DNA of 64,000 bases from Acanthosepion lycidas (GCA_963932145.1 OZ010573.1:25868325-25932324), one strand, 5' to 3'. Shown: positions 49,004 through 60,183, counted from the first letter of the stretch. Numbers and translations are program-made. Notes: a model not told the origin generated them from the sequence alone.

Positions 49004-50226
49004 TTATAAAATTTTCAGGGTATTTACATGAAAGGATATAGAAAAATAGACATTTTTTTTTACTGTACATATAATAAATTTTAAGAAAAATAAAAAAACA
49101 TGAATTAGCAACAAGATGAAAATATGATAGAATTGATAAAAAAAACAATTCCTGTGCATCACATTATGCAAGCGTTGCATATATAAAAGGGGGTCTGTAG
49201 TCCAGTAAGACAAATATGAAAGTCACTTTGTCAAACCTACCAACAAATGCAAGGCCAAAAATGTTTTCATTTCTTCAAAGCAAACCTTATTCCAATCTCT
49301 GATTCGCAAGTTGGGCTTTGCTGTGCCACCTAATTTTGTTTCCATATCGTTTATATACCAGTTAGTTTCCACTACTATTAATTGAATAACTTCTTCAGAT
49401 AAAGAAAGATGAAAAACATCTACCTCACAAGCTTCTTGATCAACATTTGCAGGTCTGGGAGTGTAGGAAAACTGTGGTTTAGTTTGTTTTGTTTTAAAAT
49501 TTATTGCTGGTAATAATTTTTTACAAAAATGTATTGTTGGTATTAAAACCTATTTTTACACTTTCATAGTGTTTTGACCCCAGTTTGGAGATTAACTATT
49601 TTCCCATAGCTGGGACCCTAACAGGTGCTACCACCCTGGGCCAGAGTGGACTGCAGAACACCATCAATTAAGAGGTGGTTCCATGCTCCTCAAAATCTCC
49701 TGATTCGAGGCCTTGTTGTCGGATGTAGTTTATTGTCTTATCCAGGACGGGGATAAACTCTGGTAGCCACAGGTGATCATATGCTTGTGATGGTTCAAAA
49801 ATTCCTCCTTCTTGGTCAGAATCACTTTCAGTCACACTGTCATGCACATCACCAATATCTGTGTGTGTAAATCTGAGAAATTCTTCTTCATTGCTCTCAC
49901 TGTCCATGAAAAGTTCCTCTATTGACATAACAGATTCACGCCCCACTCCAGGGGTTGCCACTGTGATCGAAAAATGAATGTTTTTAAAGTAGTTTATTAA
50001 AATTTGCTTATGAAACAACTGGTTCAGTGAGAACAAAATGGCTGACATCCGGGCATTCCCACTTCATATTACAAGCTTAATGATGTTATTTCTGTTATAA
50101 TAGGTTATTTTTAGAAACGTACTTTCCCTTTGAAGCAAAGCACTGTCACTCGGCAAACATGTCCACCCAGAGAATATTGAGAAATAGTATCATCAGTGGA
50201 CATGTACACCTGCAGAGTTGTAAAGG
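49004..50226 (-). pseudogene. piggyBac-like element with decayed transposase
   Basis: TTAA at 50227-50230 bounds a terminus that reads inward CCTTTACAACTCTGCAGG. On the minus strand an N-terminal ORF (50048-49668) has RESVMSIEELFMDSESNEEE, FLRFTHTDIGDV and an acidic stretch, the layout of the fragment at 32213. Further on, EEMKTFLALHLLVGL (about 49290-49230) and SYWTTDPLLYMQRLHNVMHR (49210 down) match the EMKAFLGL and YWSTDPLL motifs of the catalytic domain start. Between these lies the interspersed repeat of 22835, apparently inserted. No far terminus was found. Confidence 0.72.
49480..49740. repeat. Interspersed repeat, inverted copy of 22835-23110
   Basis: cactttcatagtgttttgac, cccatagctgggaccctaac and gaggtggttccatgctcctc are the reverse complement of the 22.8 kb copy. 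It interrupts the piggyBac-like coding sequence. Confidence 0.65.
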
Positions 50227-50729
50227 TTAAAATAAGATTGTTATCTGAATAGTATTTTTAAATTGATCATGTTTCTGATCTTCTTAACATATGGTTACAG
50301 TTCTTGATGTTATTATGAAAAGTGCTGAAAAGCCCTTAAAAAAATAATTCTAATGTTTGGTCATTTTGTTTCGAGTAATATTTGTTAACAATTATCAAGC
50401 ATTTTTGTGTGCTTTTTCTTATACAATTTAACAATTTTGTTTAATGAATTGTTAAACAAAATGCTATGTTCTTTACAAGTCTTGGAAAATTCACTTATCC
50501 ACCAACTTTAAAAGAAATGAGTAAATCTGGGTGGAATGGATACAAAATTTTATCAGGGTTTTAAAAATGGACATTTTCAAAATATATACAAAAATATATA
50601 AAGCACATTTTATATTTTGGAGTTCCGGGTTCAAGAACACAGAACACAATGTCTTTGGCACAATTTCTGTCTTCTTAATTCCTGCTTTTTTAGTGTTCTC
50701 TCTCCTTAATAATAATTTTTTATTTTTTT

Positions 50730-50800
50730 TAATATTCTCTCACACTCAATAACCCCTTGCATCTTAGTGTATTGATTGGAGTAAAATGATTATAAAAAAA
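50730..50800 (+). repeat. LINE 3' tail, second LINE family, opposite orientation
   Basis: aataaccccttgcatcttag then gagtaaaatgattata is the reverse complement of the tail at 17615-17660. It is the only copy of this family in the orientation of VPS50. Confidence 0.6.
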
Positions 50801-51082
50801 AAAAACAAAAAAAAAACAGGGAAGGAAGAGCAAGGATAAGAAAAACAAATTACTTACTGTAAAGAGGTGATAAAAAAAATAACAATGAAAAACAGCTAAC
50901 CAGTTATTTCTCTTTGTTTTTATTGCCTTCAATTGGCTCTGAAGAGTGAAGATCAATAACCAGTTAGTTCTTTTTTCTTATCCCTTTTTTGCTTGTATTT
51001 TTTTTTTAATCTGCCACCTTATAGTATTACAGTAATTTTTTTTTTCTTATCCTTACATTTCCTCTGTTTTAAGTATTTTTGC

Positions 51083-51120
<38 letters not shown>

Positions 51121-51680
51121 TTGTAAAATGTTCGTTTTTAAAGTCCTAATAGAAATGAGTAATTATTTTTTTCTTTTTTCTTCAACTCTCCTTTCTTCTT
51201 TCTGAATGTACATCATTAGTTATATTGGTGCAGAATATTGCATTGACTTTGCATGGTTCCTTCTGCCTTCTTGCACTTGTTCTGTTTTTTGTTTTGTTTT
51301 TATTTACCAACACAGACTCCTTTGTTGTATTCTTGTCAACTGATGCACTGACACTGTCAAGGAAAATAACCCATAAATTTTATTATTATTATTCTTAATG
51401 CTTTTTTATTATCACCATTAATGTCTTTTATTTCTCCTTCAGTTGTGATTATTTCTCTTTATTATTTGGGAACAAATTCATTATGTTGCATTCTTATTTT
51501 AAATTCTGTTTTCCTTAATTATATTTTAACATTCTTTTTTTTTTTTAATCTCTTTTTATTTTTACTGTCATATTTTTCTTACTTTATTGGTATTTTTTCT
51601 TCCTATCAATTTCATTATCATCAAATATTTAGATATGATTAAAACTGTTAATGTATAAAATAACTTTACCATACATACAT

Positions 51681-51684
51681 ACAT

Positions 51685-51731
<47 letters not shown>
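51681..51731. repeat. (TACA)n(CA)n(TA)n microsatellite
   Basis: An alternating TA run of about 45 bases is followed directly by taatcatttcacatcaagg, the tail start of the second LINE family. Another TA array lies at 52017-52049. Confidence 0.93.
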
Positions 51732-51734
<3 letters not shown>

Positions 51735-51779
51735 CATTTCACATCAAGGAGAGAGAGGACATAAAAATATAGATTTAAA

Positions 51780-52010
51780 GTATGATATATTTATGGATAG
51801 AAGTACACAATATCAGAGATAGAACATATGCAGATATAAAAGTAGGCACAGAGGTCACCACCAAATGTCAACAATCTGTTTCATACTTGAGAACAATTTT
51901 CAGACCATGTGTGGTGGCTCAACTATTTATATATGCTGGTCAATGGAGCATTATAGATAGCAAGGTCAGGTGTTTCCAGTATATTGCATTATCATAAAGG
52001 TTATTGGGTA
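51780..52010. repeat. Interspersed repeat, uninterrupted copy of the Tc1 target at 20880
   Basis: ctgtttcatacttgagaac, cagaccatgtgtggtggc, caactatttatatatgctgg, gagcattatagatag and tgcattatcataaaggttatt align with 20885-20983 plus 22380-22410, without the 1.4-kb Tc1. Confidence 0.65.
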
Positions 52011-52014
52011 TTTC

Positions 52015-52052
<38 letters not shown>

Positions 52053-52099
52053 TTTATTTAAAAGTTATAACATAAATATGTTATAAAATCACTACAAAA

Positions 52100-52375
52100 A
52101 TAGCCATTTTGTTTCAACACCTCCGGTGTCTCACCAAGTAATGATGTTGAATGCTAGCACAAAGCCACAAGTCATCATGGCCAAGGTGCGCTGGGCTTGT
52201 TCAAATTGTTGATAACGCTAGATAACACACTCTCTCGCAGAAACTGTAGCTGTGGTCTGCTCAGCACAGTTGCAGTATAAACCATAGGTTTGCTCTGTGG
52301 GTGTTGAGCAAAACACAAATGTTCCTGAGCAAGTGTCTGCAAGTAGACGAGTATTCTCAAATACGAGTTGCCAGC

Positions 52376-52378
<3 letters not shown>
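52100..52378 (+). repeat. 5'-truncated copy of the long SINE at 46590
   Basis: It shares gcacaaagccacaagtcatc, cttgttcaaattgttgata, agataacacactctctcgca and gtgggtgttgagcaaaacac with the 46.6-47.1 kb copy but lacks the tRNA-like head. It ends at a (TA)n tract (52378-52408), as does the other copy. Confidence 0.75.
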
Positions 52379-52412
<34 letters not shown>

Positions 52413-52500
52413 GAAAGCACAATAAGAAATATCATCCGGTGTTCTTATAGATATTTTTATTTTTACAAAATAGTGCTCAATGTAAATTTACAGAGCATTA

Positions 52501-52707
52501 ATATTATAAATTGATTAATTTAAAATGTTTTTTTCGCTACACAGTTCTAACCATGTTTCAAAAATGGAAGCTGAAAGCTCCAAATTTAATTTTGTAATTA
52601 AATTAAAGACATTAGTTCCATTTCATAGGATGAAATGGAACTAATGTCTTTAATTTAATTACAAAATTAAATTCGAAGCGAAAAAAAAAAATTTTAAATC
52701 AATTAAT

Positions 52708-52715
<8 letters not shown>
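52501..52715. repeat. Almost loopless inverted repeat
   Basis: The arms meet at about 52628 (attccatttcat agg atgaaatggaact). The inner 50 bases pair perfectly (gacattagttccatttcat). The outer part pairs again (ttgattaatttaaaat / attttaaatcaattaa) after a ~44-base segment (52538-52581) present only on the left. A TA array follows at 52712-52747. Confidence 0.88.
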
Positions 52716-52751
<36 letters not shown>

Positions 52752-53279
52752 TTTATCATATATTATGATATATAACCAAATTGTTTTATAAGATAGAATA
52801 CATTTTATTTTTTTCAAGTAATTAGTAATAATTTTGTCAGGATCTTTTTTCCTATTAGGAATACAACAGAAACTTATCTTTTTATCTCTCCATAATATTT
52901 AGTGATAGTAATATTAATAATTACATAGTTAAAGAGAAGTAATAATTATTTGGTTAGCAGAAAAAACAAATTCTATTGATAAAGCTATCAACAATTTATT
53001 AATGATAAGAAAACATAAAAGTTGCAACCATCACACTCCTATGGTTCAACTTCAGTAAATTCTTTTCTTCACTTGAGGCATTTGAGAGATATCTAATAGT
53101 TAAAATGCAGATGTCTTTCCAACTTTGCTGCTGCTAGAATTTCAATGGAAATGGATGACAGTGTGATGTTGGAAACTACCTTGTGAGAACTCTCTAAAGT
53201 GGTGTATGTGTGTGTGTGCTTATAAGGATAACAATTTGAAAAGGGACTTTGATTAATTAAGCATCTACACAAAGATTCT

Positions 53280-53790
53280 CTTTGTTAAACAAACCAGATG
53301 GCCTGATAATTTGATGAGACTGCCCCATCAGTGCTCATTTCCCAATATCTAGTTTCAGACCTTTTTGTAAAAATCAGTTCCTGCAGAGTAGGCTGCCGAA
53401 AAAAAAAAGAAAATTGCAGACTTAAGTCTCAGATGGTTTCTGAAGTGAAAAAAAGATTTTGAGCTCACTGACAAACAACTCTGTAGAAGGGCTCCAAATT
53501 TGTAAACTGTTAAACCCAAGGAACTTTTAAAGAAAGATGCAGTTCAAACAAATTAGAAAAATTCGAATTGAACCTCTGAAGTTATTTGATGCACTTGATA
53601 AGAACACTCAATTCCAAGATAAGGAAAATGTCCACTGATTTTGCAGCAGAATAATGACTGTCTCCATGTTTGGAAATGCGACACAGCAAACAATCATAGA
53701 GCTGAGATGTAAAGTTCTTCCACATGCTGCATATTCCCCAGACTTCTCGACTACAAGATTATCATGCCATCCATTATTTATCTTTTTAAT
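53280..53790 (+). pseudogene. Decayed mariner/Tc1-like transposase fragment
   Basis: In changing + frames I read QQNNDCLHVWK, then TQQTIIELRCKVLPHAAYSP followed by DFSTT and, after a frame change, KIIMPSII. This matches the QQDNARPH ... PHAAYSPDFSPTDYHAF order of the second and third catalytic regions of mariner-type transposases. The upstream ~400 bases are decayed. No terminal repeats were seen. Confidence 0.55.
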
Positions 53791-53794
53791 CGTT

Positions 53795-54025
53795 TCACTC
53801 CAAACGAGATGATAAAGCCACTAAGGTGTTACTGATAGTGAAATTATTATTAAGGATAACAGACAATAAAAGAAGGAAATAAAAAGAGACATAAGATGAC
53901 AATTGATATTGCATTTAAATCTTTTACTGGAAAGCAGGGGGCCAGAAGAGAGTTCTACAAGTGAGAAGTGCAAGAGAAGAAACTGTTAGCATAGAAGTTA
54001 TTACATCTGTAAAATGATGAAACCT
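53795..54025 (-). mobile_element. LINE 3' end, second LINE family (copy 3)
   Basis: cgagatgataaagccactaa, ggccagaagagagttctaca and gtgagaagtgcaagagaaga match the tail at 17890-18060 in the same order. A poly-A (54070-54090) follows on the right. Confidence 0.65.
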
Positions 54026-54204
54026 AGATGCCAATTTTGTATTAGGTTTCATCTTAAGTCAGGCCCTTTTTAAAAAAAAAAAAAAAAAAAAATTCCTGTT
54101 TCAATTGACTATAGAGAAAATCGTCATTAAAGTTTGACTATGAAAATGTTAGGTCATTATAGTATATTGCTGGATAGCATGTAAATTACTGAAGGATTTG
54201 TTGT

Positions 54205-54206
54205 CT

Positions 54207-54239
<33 letters not shown>

Positions 54240-54240
54240 C

Positions 54241-54285
<45 letters not shown>

Positions 54286-54325
54286 CCACAGATAGACTGC
54301 TGTATCACAGCCCATCAATGTGGCT

Positions 54326-54356
<31 letters not shown>

Positions 54357-54410
54357 ATTCACAGACAGACTGTTTTGCTGTATCACTGCTCATCAATGTG
54401 GCTAGACATT
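54205..54410. repeat. Duplicated segment between CA/TA microsatellites
   Basis: Two CA-TACA-TA arrays (54209-54283 and 54325-54356) are each followed by the same ~45-base unit: ataatccacagatagactgc...cccatcaatgtggcta and ataattcacagacagactg...ctcatcaatgtggcta. It is a tandem duplication of microsatellite plus unique sequence. Confidence 0.8.
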
Positions 54411-55411
54411 TGAGATATATTCTTGTCCCAACTATGGATGTCTATGTCATCAGCATAGTCACCCTCATCCTTTGTTGTGATCAGTGCCCATCTCTTCTCA
54501 TCTGTGCTTGTATACATGCAAGCCACAGTGTAGGAAGAGATTAAATAGATTGGGACTCTCATTTCCTCTTTGTTGTACTGCAGATGAGGTTTGGATTATC
54601 CCAGTATTGAACTCATCACCCGATATGTACGACCTTGTGGACTGATATCGTTCTTTTATCAGATCTAGACATACAGAGGGTTTAGAGCTTGGAAGGCAGT
54701 TTCTAATGGCTGTAGTCTCTATTGTAGTTATATACTGCTGTGAGGTCTACATAACTTGTATACAATTTTCTATTGAAGAGGAATGCATATTTCCTTGAAT
54801 AGTTTGATTGCATACATACATGCAAACACACACGCACATATACTAGCTTAAAAGCCGCCCAATCGGTGGCATTTAAGTAGCTCCTGCAGAGCACTCTTGA
54901 TTGAACCTTCATCACAATAGATAGGGGTAGTAGATGCGATAGGCAACAATAAACTACAAAAGAACTCGGAATTTGTTGCTGCATTTAAGTATTGCATTAA
55001 TATTTAAGTTTACCTTTTCAAAGTTTAACAATAAATCTTCTGCCACCACTTGATTTAAAAACAGTTTTATGTATGTAGGTCCTTACTTTCCATACAAACA
55101 ATTATTTTTTATTTCATGGATAACTTTTGCTGGATTTCACAATTAATTTTGATTATTTCCAACTTATAAAAACTATCATACAAAAAAATTTGTCACAAAA
55201 AGTCATGTACAAAAATCACCAAATACAACTGTAGTCATGAAAACTTGGGAATTCAAAATTTCAAGATTGCAGGTCCAGATCCGGCCTGGAATATTTTTAA
55301 TTTGCTCAGTCGGCCTGATTCCAAAATGGTATAATATGTTGGGCTAAGGCCTCTAAGTAAAGTTGAAAAAGTGCGACACACTGACATTCACATTTATTAT
55401 ATAGATATATA

Positions 55412-56020
55412 CAGGGCGCGATGGATAAATTGTCGTCTAAATTACACAAAGTATCTTGAAATATTAAAGAATAAATTTATTCAATAAAATCACTATTGGC
55501 TTCAATCACAGCCTCCAAACAACTTAAAAAAACTTCTGCAACTTTTCTGGATGGTCTCCTTGTTTACATTGGCGAATGTTGCCATAATCATTGCCTTCAG
55601 TTCATCTTTGGTCTTACAAGGAGTTTGGTTGGTCTCTCACTCATTTGTGCCCCACACATAATAATCAAGAAAGTTGCAGTCATTGAGAAGTTAGGTGGTG
55701 ATGTGGTTGAAAAAATTGTCTGACAGCCATGACTGGGTTTCCTGCTTGTGTGACATATTGCAGAGTCCTGTTGCCAGACATAGGTTTTCCAGCAACCACT
55801 CTATTGACCCAGGGTAGCCCTAACTCCTCAAGGCACTTGATATAGACCTCCCTGTTGTGTCTGAGGCCCTGTGAGAAGATAAATGGAGGCATAACCATGC
55901 CATCACAAGTGATCACTCCAAACACCATGATGTTGACTTGATATATCATCTAACTCTTTCTAAATTCTCTGCACTGTCCTCAGATTGACACCCAAACACT
56001 CTGGAATGTTCATATTGGAG
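55412..56020 (-). pseudogene. Tc1/mariner-superfamily element, 3' half
   Basis: cagggcgcgatggataaatt at 55412, preceded by TA, looks like a terminal repeat. On the minus strand the ORF 55949-55680 reads NIMVFGVITCDGMVMPPFIF, SQGLRHNREVYIKCLEELG and LPWVNRVV, the VMVFGVI/DGKKMPPIFF block between the first and second catalytic Asp of this superfamily. Further on ETNQTPCKTKDELKAMIMA then VNKETIQKSCRSF is the C-terminus. The region with the second and third catalytic residues is deleted or decayed. The right end was not found. Confidence 0.72.
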
Positions 56021-57186
56021 CTTCCAGAATGAATGCCAAGTAGTACTATATGGCATTTACAAATTTCTACCAGAATGTATCGTGTCATGGTGCTCTTTTT
56101 CTCACAGATGGTGCCCAACTGACCCTGCTATACTGTGCAGTCAACAAAATCAAAAACAACCAACATGCATACACAAAATTAAAAATATAAAATGGCGAAA
56201 AATTTGCCCATCACACGCACACACACACACAATTCATACTGGTTGGCTCATTCTATTGCTGCAGGATATACCTGACTCACTCTGCCATTCTTTATCTTTA
56301 CAAGAGTCAGATTAAACCAAAAACTGCCATATCTGGGCTGGAGCTACTCAATCCTTAGTTTCTAGCCTTAATAGTTCAAAATCATTTACATTGTCTGTGG
56401 GGGCGGGAGGCTTATTCTCTACCCTGCAGTCTTTTCCACCCTCCCAATGTCACAAGCCTGTCATTGCCCGTTTGTTATTTCCTCGTTAAATGTTTAGATG
56501 AGCTCCATTCTTTATTTTCACTGCTTCTGCTAAGACATGACTCATACCTCATTAGATATAACAAATGACTCCTGTTCCACTCAGCTTCCCCCCCCCCAGA
56601 ACTGCTGCTTTAAATAGACACCCATGTGGATGCTTCCCTGAATGCTACTAAGTCAAGGGTCTATTGCTGTCAATTGTCCTCTTTATCTTCATTTCCTACC
56701 ACCTCTTCATTCATTTATATCACACATCTCATTCGCACCTACCTTGAGTGGCACTTGAGCCTTCTATTGAGTTAACTTTCATATAAAATAATAATTTTGA
56801 AATTCTTCAAAAATTTAAATGCAATGTCAATTGCCATTTTCTGTCTTCCTGAACCCTGTTCCTTTATTTTCGTTTTCCTCACTAAAATCTTCTCATTCTC
56901 TTTCACTAGCTGTAACCCCCCTGCTATCTAGTGGCATTACCATCTTGTTTTGGGTGAAATGATTAAAAAAAAATACAGAGCAGAATGTCCAAGTTTTCTT
57001 TCTTTTTTTCTTTTTGGTCATTCTCTCTTCTAATAATTTGTACAGAAATAAATTAAATGTCACATACTCTCACCACTTTGAAATAATTACTTTTTAAATG
57101 TTTGACTTAATAATGATAATAATAATTTTTATAATTTCTAATTTCTTTACATTTCTTTGTTTCTTTGCTGACCTATGATAGTTTAA

Positions 57187-57426
57187 CCTTTAGTATGCTG
57201 GAGATAAAAATTGTTGCCATAGAATTCTCTCCCTTTGCACGCTGTAGGTTCATTCTGTCACTTCAAAAGGGTTATGATAAATAAACGCTTATCAACTGTT
57301 ATTTTCAGAAACAGGAATTGATAAGTGTTTATTTATAGCAACCATCTCGAGCTGAAAGAATGTGCCTACAGCATGCAAAGGGAGAGAATTCTACGACGAC
57401 AATTTACGTACCCAGCATGCTAAAGG
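57187..57426. mobile_element. piggyBac-type fold-back MITE, 240 bp
   Basis: TTAA flanks both sides (57183-57186 and 57427-57430). The ends CCTTTAGTATGCTGG and CCAGCATGCTAAAGG are perfect inverses. Most of the interior pairs too (tgttgccatagaattctc against gagaattctacgacgaca, and gataaataaacgcttatcaa against ttgataagtgtttattta). The outer ~120 bases match the left end of the piggyBac-like element at 31981. Confidence 0.88.
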
Positions 57427-57720
57427 TTAAAAAAAAATATTTTAAATAGTTTAAAATATTGATTGGTAAATCAGATTCAGTGAACCAGCTTTAAATATTG
57501 TAGTGTGATCTTGATTGATTGGAATTAAAACTTCTCTTTAAGTGGGAGTATTTTTAATTGTTGGCTGATAGACAAACAAATCTAGGAAAATTATTAACAT
57601 TTAGAGGAATAAAATATCAAGATATGTAAATAATTAAATTAACTGGCATAAACAAAAGTAATAAATCAAATAAGAAGTGTATAATTTGAACACCTTCTGT
57701 CTGTATTCTAACCTCTTTAA

Positions 57721-58021
57721 CTCCATATCCCCCTGGCATCAGTTTAAACTGACAGCTTCTTTTGTCTCGTATTCTTACCATTTTGATGATGGTTTGTATT
57801 AGGTTGGTGCAAAGATAATGTCGTTTTCTCACATAGGTTACTATGTGATAAAACGACATTATTTTTGCACCAACCTAATATTTTCTTGATTTCAGATTTT
57901 CCAACCATATTTCAATAAAATTTTCACCCTCCGAATATTATAGTTTATAATTACAGTTTTTAGATAGATGAATAGTGGGAAGTAAAAAGGCATCAGCTTA
58001 AACTGATATTTAAGGATATGG
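57721..58021. mobile_element. piggyBac-type MITE (family of 48096) with a nested MITE
   Basis: TTAA (57717-57720) precedes CTCCATATCCCCCTGGCATC and agtttaaactga. The inverse end is about gcatcagcttaaactgat ... ggatatgg near 58020, with a decayed flank. The 80-bp palindromic MITE copy 4 is inserted inside it. Confidence 0.6.
57799..57878. mobile_element. 80-bp palindromic mariner-type MITE (copy 4)
   Basis: TTAGGTTGGTGCAAAGATAA to TATTTTTGCACCAACCTAA, flanked by TA (57797-57798 and 57879-57880). The core tgtcgttttctcacatagg / atgtgataaaacgaca is the same as copy 3. Confidence 0.9.
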
Positions 58022-60180
58022 TTCACTCCAAAAGTCATGCCTCCTATTTTATTACATTAACTACAATGTCAGGAGCGGACATAGGATATAGCAGTAGTGT
58101 TTAAACCTTCCTGTCAATAAACTATTTTTTTTTTCTTGTTAAAGATAGCAGTTTTACAAAATGGCATCTGACTATTGAATATTGCATGTAAAACAAAACT
58201 GTATTACTGAATTATGCAATGCGGAGATAAACAGTGAAACCAAATAATATATGTGAGCACATTTAGGCAGTGGTTAATACATTCCAGCAGTGCTGGTATT
58301 GATGTATGTGACAATCTACATTATCATCAGCCCATTAAATAAAGTGTCTCCAAAATGCAGCACCAGTGCCACAAAAAAAAAAAAAAAAAAAAATTTTCTG
58401 GCTGAAAACTTGGTGTTGTGCTCCCTGTATCTGTTGAGGTTTTCATGGAAATAAATAGAAGGCATAACTTTTGGAGCAAAAAAGCACCACCTGTGATAGT
58501 CATGATGTTGAAAAAACAGTGTTTTGTACCTGAAAACTTGCTCTGTAAAATGGCACTATTGTACCCCATGTATCTGTTGTGGTTTTCCATGGGAATAAAT
58601 GGGAAGCAATACTTTCAGAGCATCTCTTGTATAATTCTATGTCTATTTTAATAAGTACACTGGCATCTTTTTAAACGAGTGGATTTCTTTCATGAATCCA
58701 ATTCCCCTTCTTGAAATAAAATTGTTACCTACTTAAGTTCTTTTGTGGAGTCAATATTTAACAAATTTTATGTCAATATTAGGGAATTAGTAGAAAGTAG
58801 TTTTATGTGTCCCACCATCTTTGGGTTAAACAGCAGGGTCAATCAATCTAGGAGAACTCTGAATTCCAAATCATGGAGAAGACAATGGAAAACTATTCCA
58901 TTATCTCACCAAGTAGTCATGGCAATTCACAGATAAGAAACAGGATCTGTGGAGAGCCATGATTTACCTACATTTTGAAATGACTTTTTAAAAAAAAAAA
59001 AAAAAAGCTTATGCTCAAAATAAGACTTGAGTTTTACTCCCTATTTAACAAAAAAAAAATTATTAATTTAATATCAGAACGAGTGAATTCCTTGTGTCAC
59101 TTATGCTGTTTCCATTTCAGGTTGATTCATTCAGCAGACGCTTTCAGGAGAAAAAAAAATAAATAAATATCTCTTGTATTTACAAAAAAAGGTTGGAAAA
59201 CTGAATAGAAATGCTTGTAAAATACTGACTCGTTCAGCTCATTTCCAGCAACATGTGCCACACAGCAGCCCAGTGTCATTTTCTGTCCTAAAAAGAAGGA
59301 ATAGAATAACATTCCCATGCTTAGCTTATGTCTATGGCTTGCATTGCTGAGAATGAGCTGAACCAGTTGGTATATTAGCCACCATATTTTATATTCACAA
59401 AATATTTTTTTCTTTTAAAAACAAAAAAATGAGACCTTTCTTTTTCTTTACACCTTGTACATCTGAAGATGGCTGTCGAATGGACCAACTGAAACATGGT
59501 AATAACAAAAATAACACAATGCGTTCAGTACTGTAAACAATTCTTGGAATACTGATAATAATATGATAGAATGCCTGATAGATTTTGTTCTTTTTTCTTT
59601 TTAAAACGAAGGTTATCATTTAACCTGAGCCTGATCTTTGTTCAGTTACAGAAATAGTTATGTACATTTGCATAAGAGATTAAAAACTTTCTATCAGAAA
59701 ATCTTTAACCGAAAATTTAGAAATTCTATACGAGAATGCATTCCAAATACTGAAAGTAAAGAAATTAAGGTGAGAAAATACATTAAGACTTTTAGCACCC
59801 ACCTCAGCATCTGTTGTCTGCAATTTAGTATGTTAATAGGAATTTTCTTTTTTTTTAACCTTGGAAATTAGGAATAAGCTTATCAGGATTGCAAGTGTCA
59901 GTCAAACTTTTGATCCCATTGGTGTAATTACAATGTTTTGTTGTCCAATGCTTTCTTTGACTTTCCACTGATGATATAATCAATCCAAATGAAAATGGTA
60001 GTGGGTCTTTTTCTCCCCAAATACACTAAAATTTGGATGTTAGGAATGTAACAGAGAATCGGGTCAGCCCAATAAAAGACTCTGAGTTTGTTGTATATGG
60101 TGCTGTAAGCACCAGGAGTTGCGTCCTCTTCCACAATGTGCTGTTGAGAGAAGACCTTCTACTTAAAGTAGGTGGTGCTG
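58022..60180. other. No gene supported; possible mariner terminus
   Basis: ttcactccaaaagtcatgcc at about 58022 resembles the terminus at 44953 (tgctccaaaggtaatgcc), but no transposase follows. 59463-59500 carries CTGAAGATGGC...CTGAAAC. 59645-59769 is a 125-nt open frame between a good acceptor and donor, with no recognised homology. Confidence 0.35.
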
Positions 60181-60183
60181 CCT

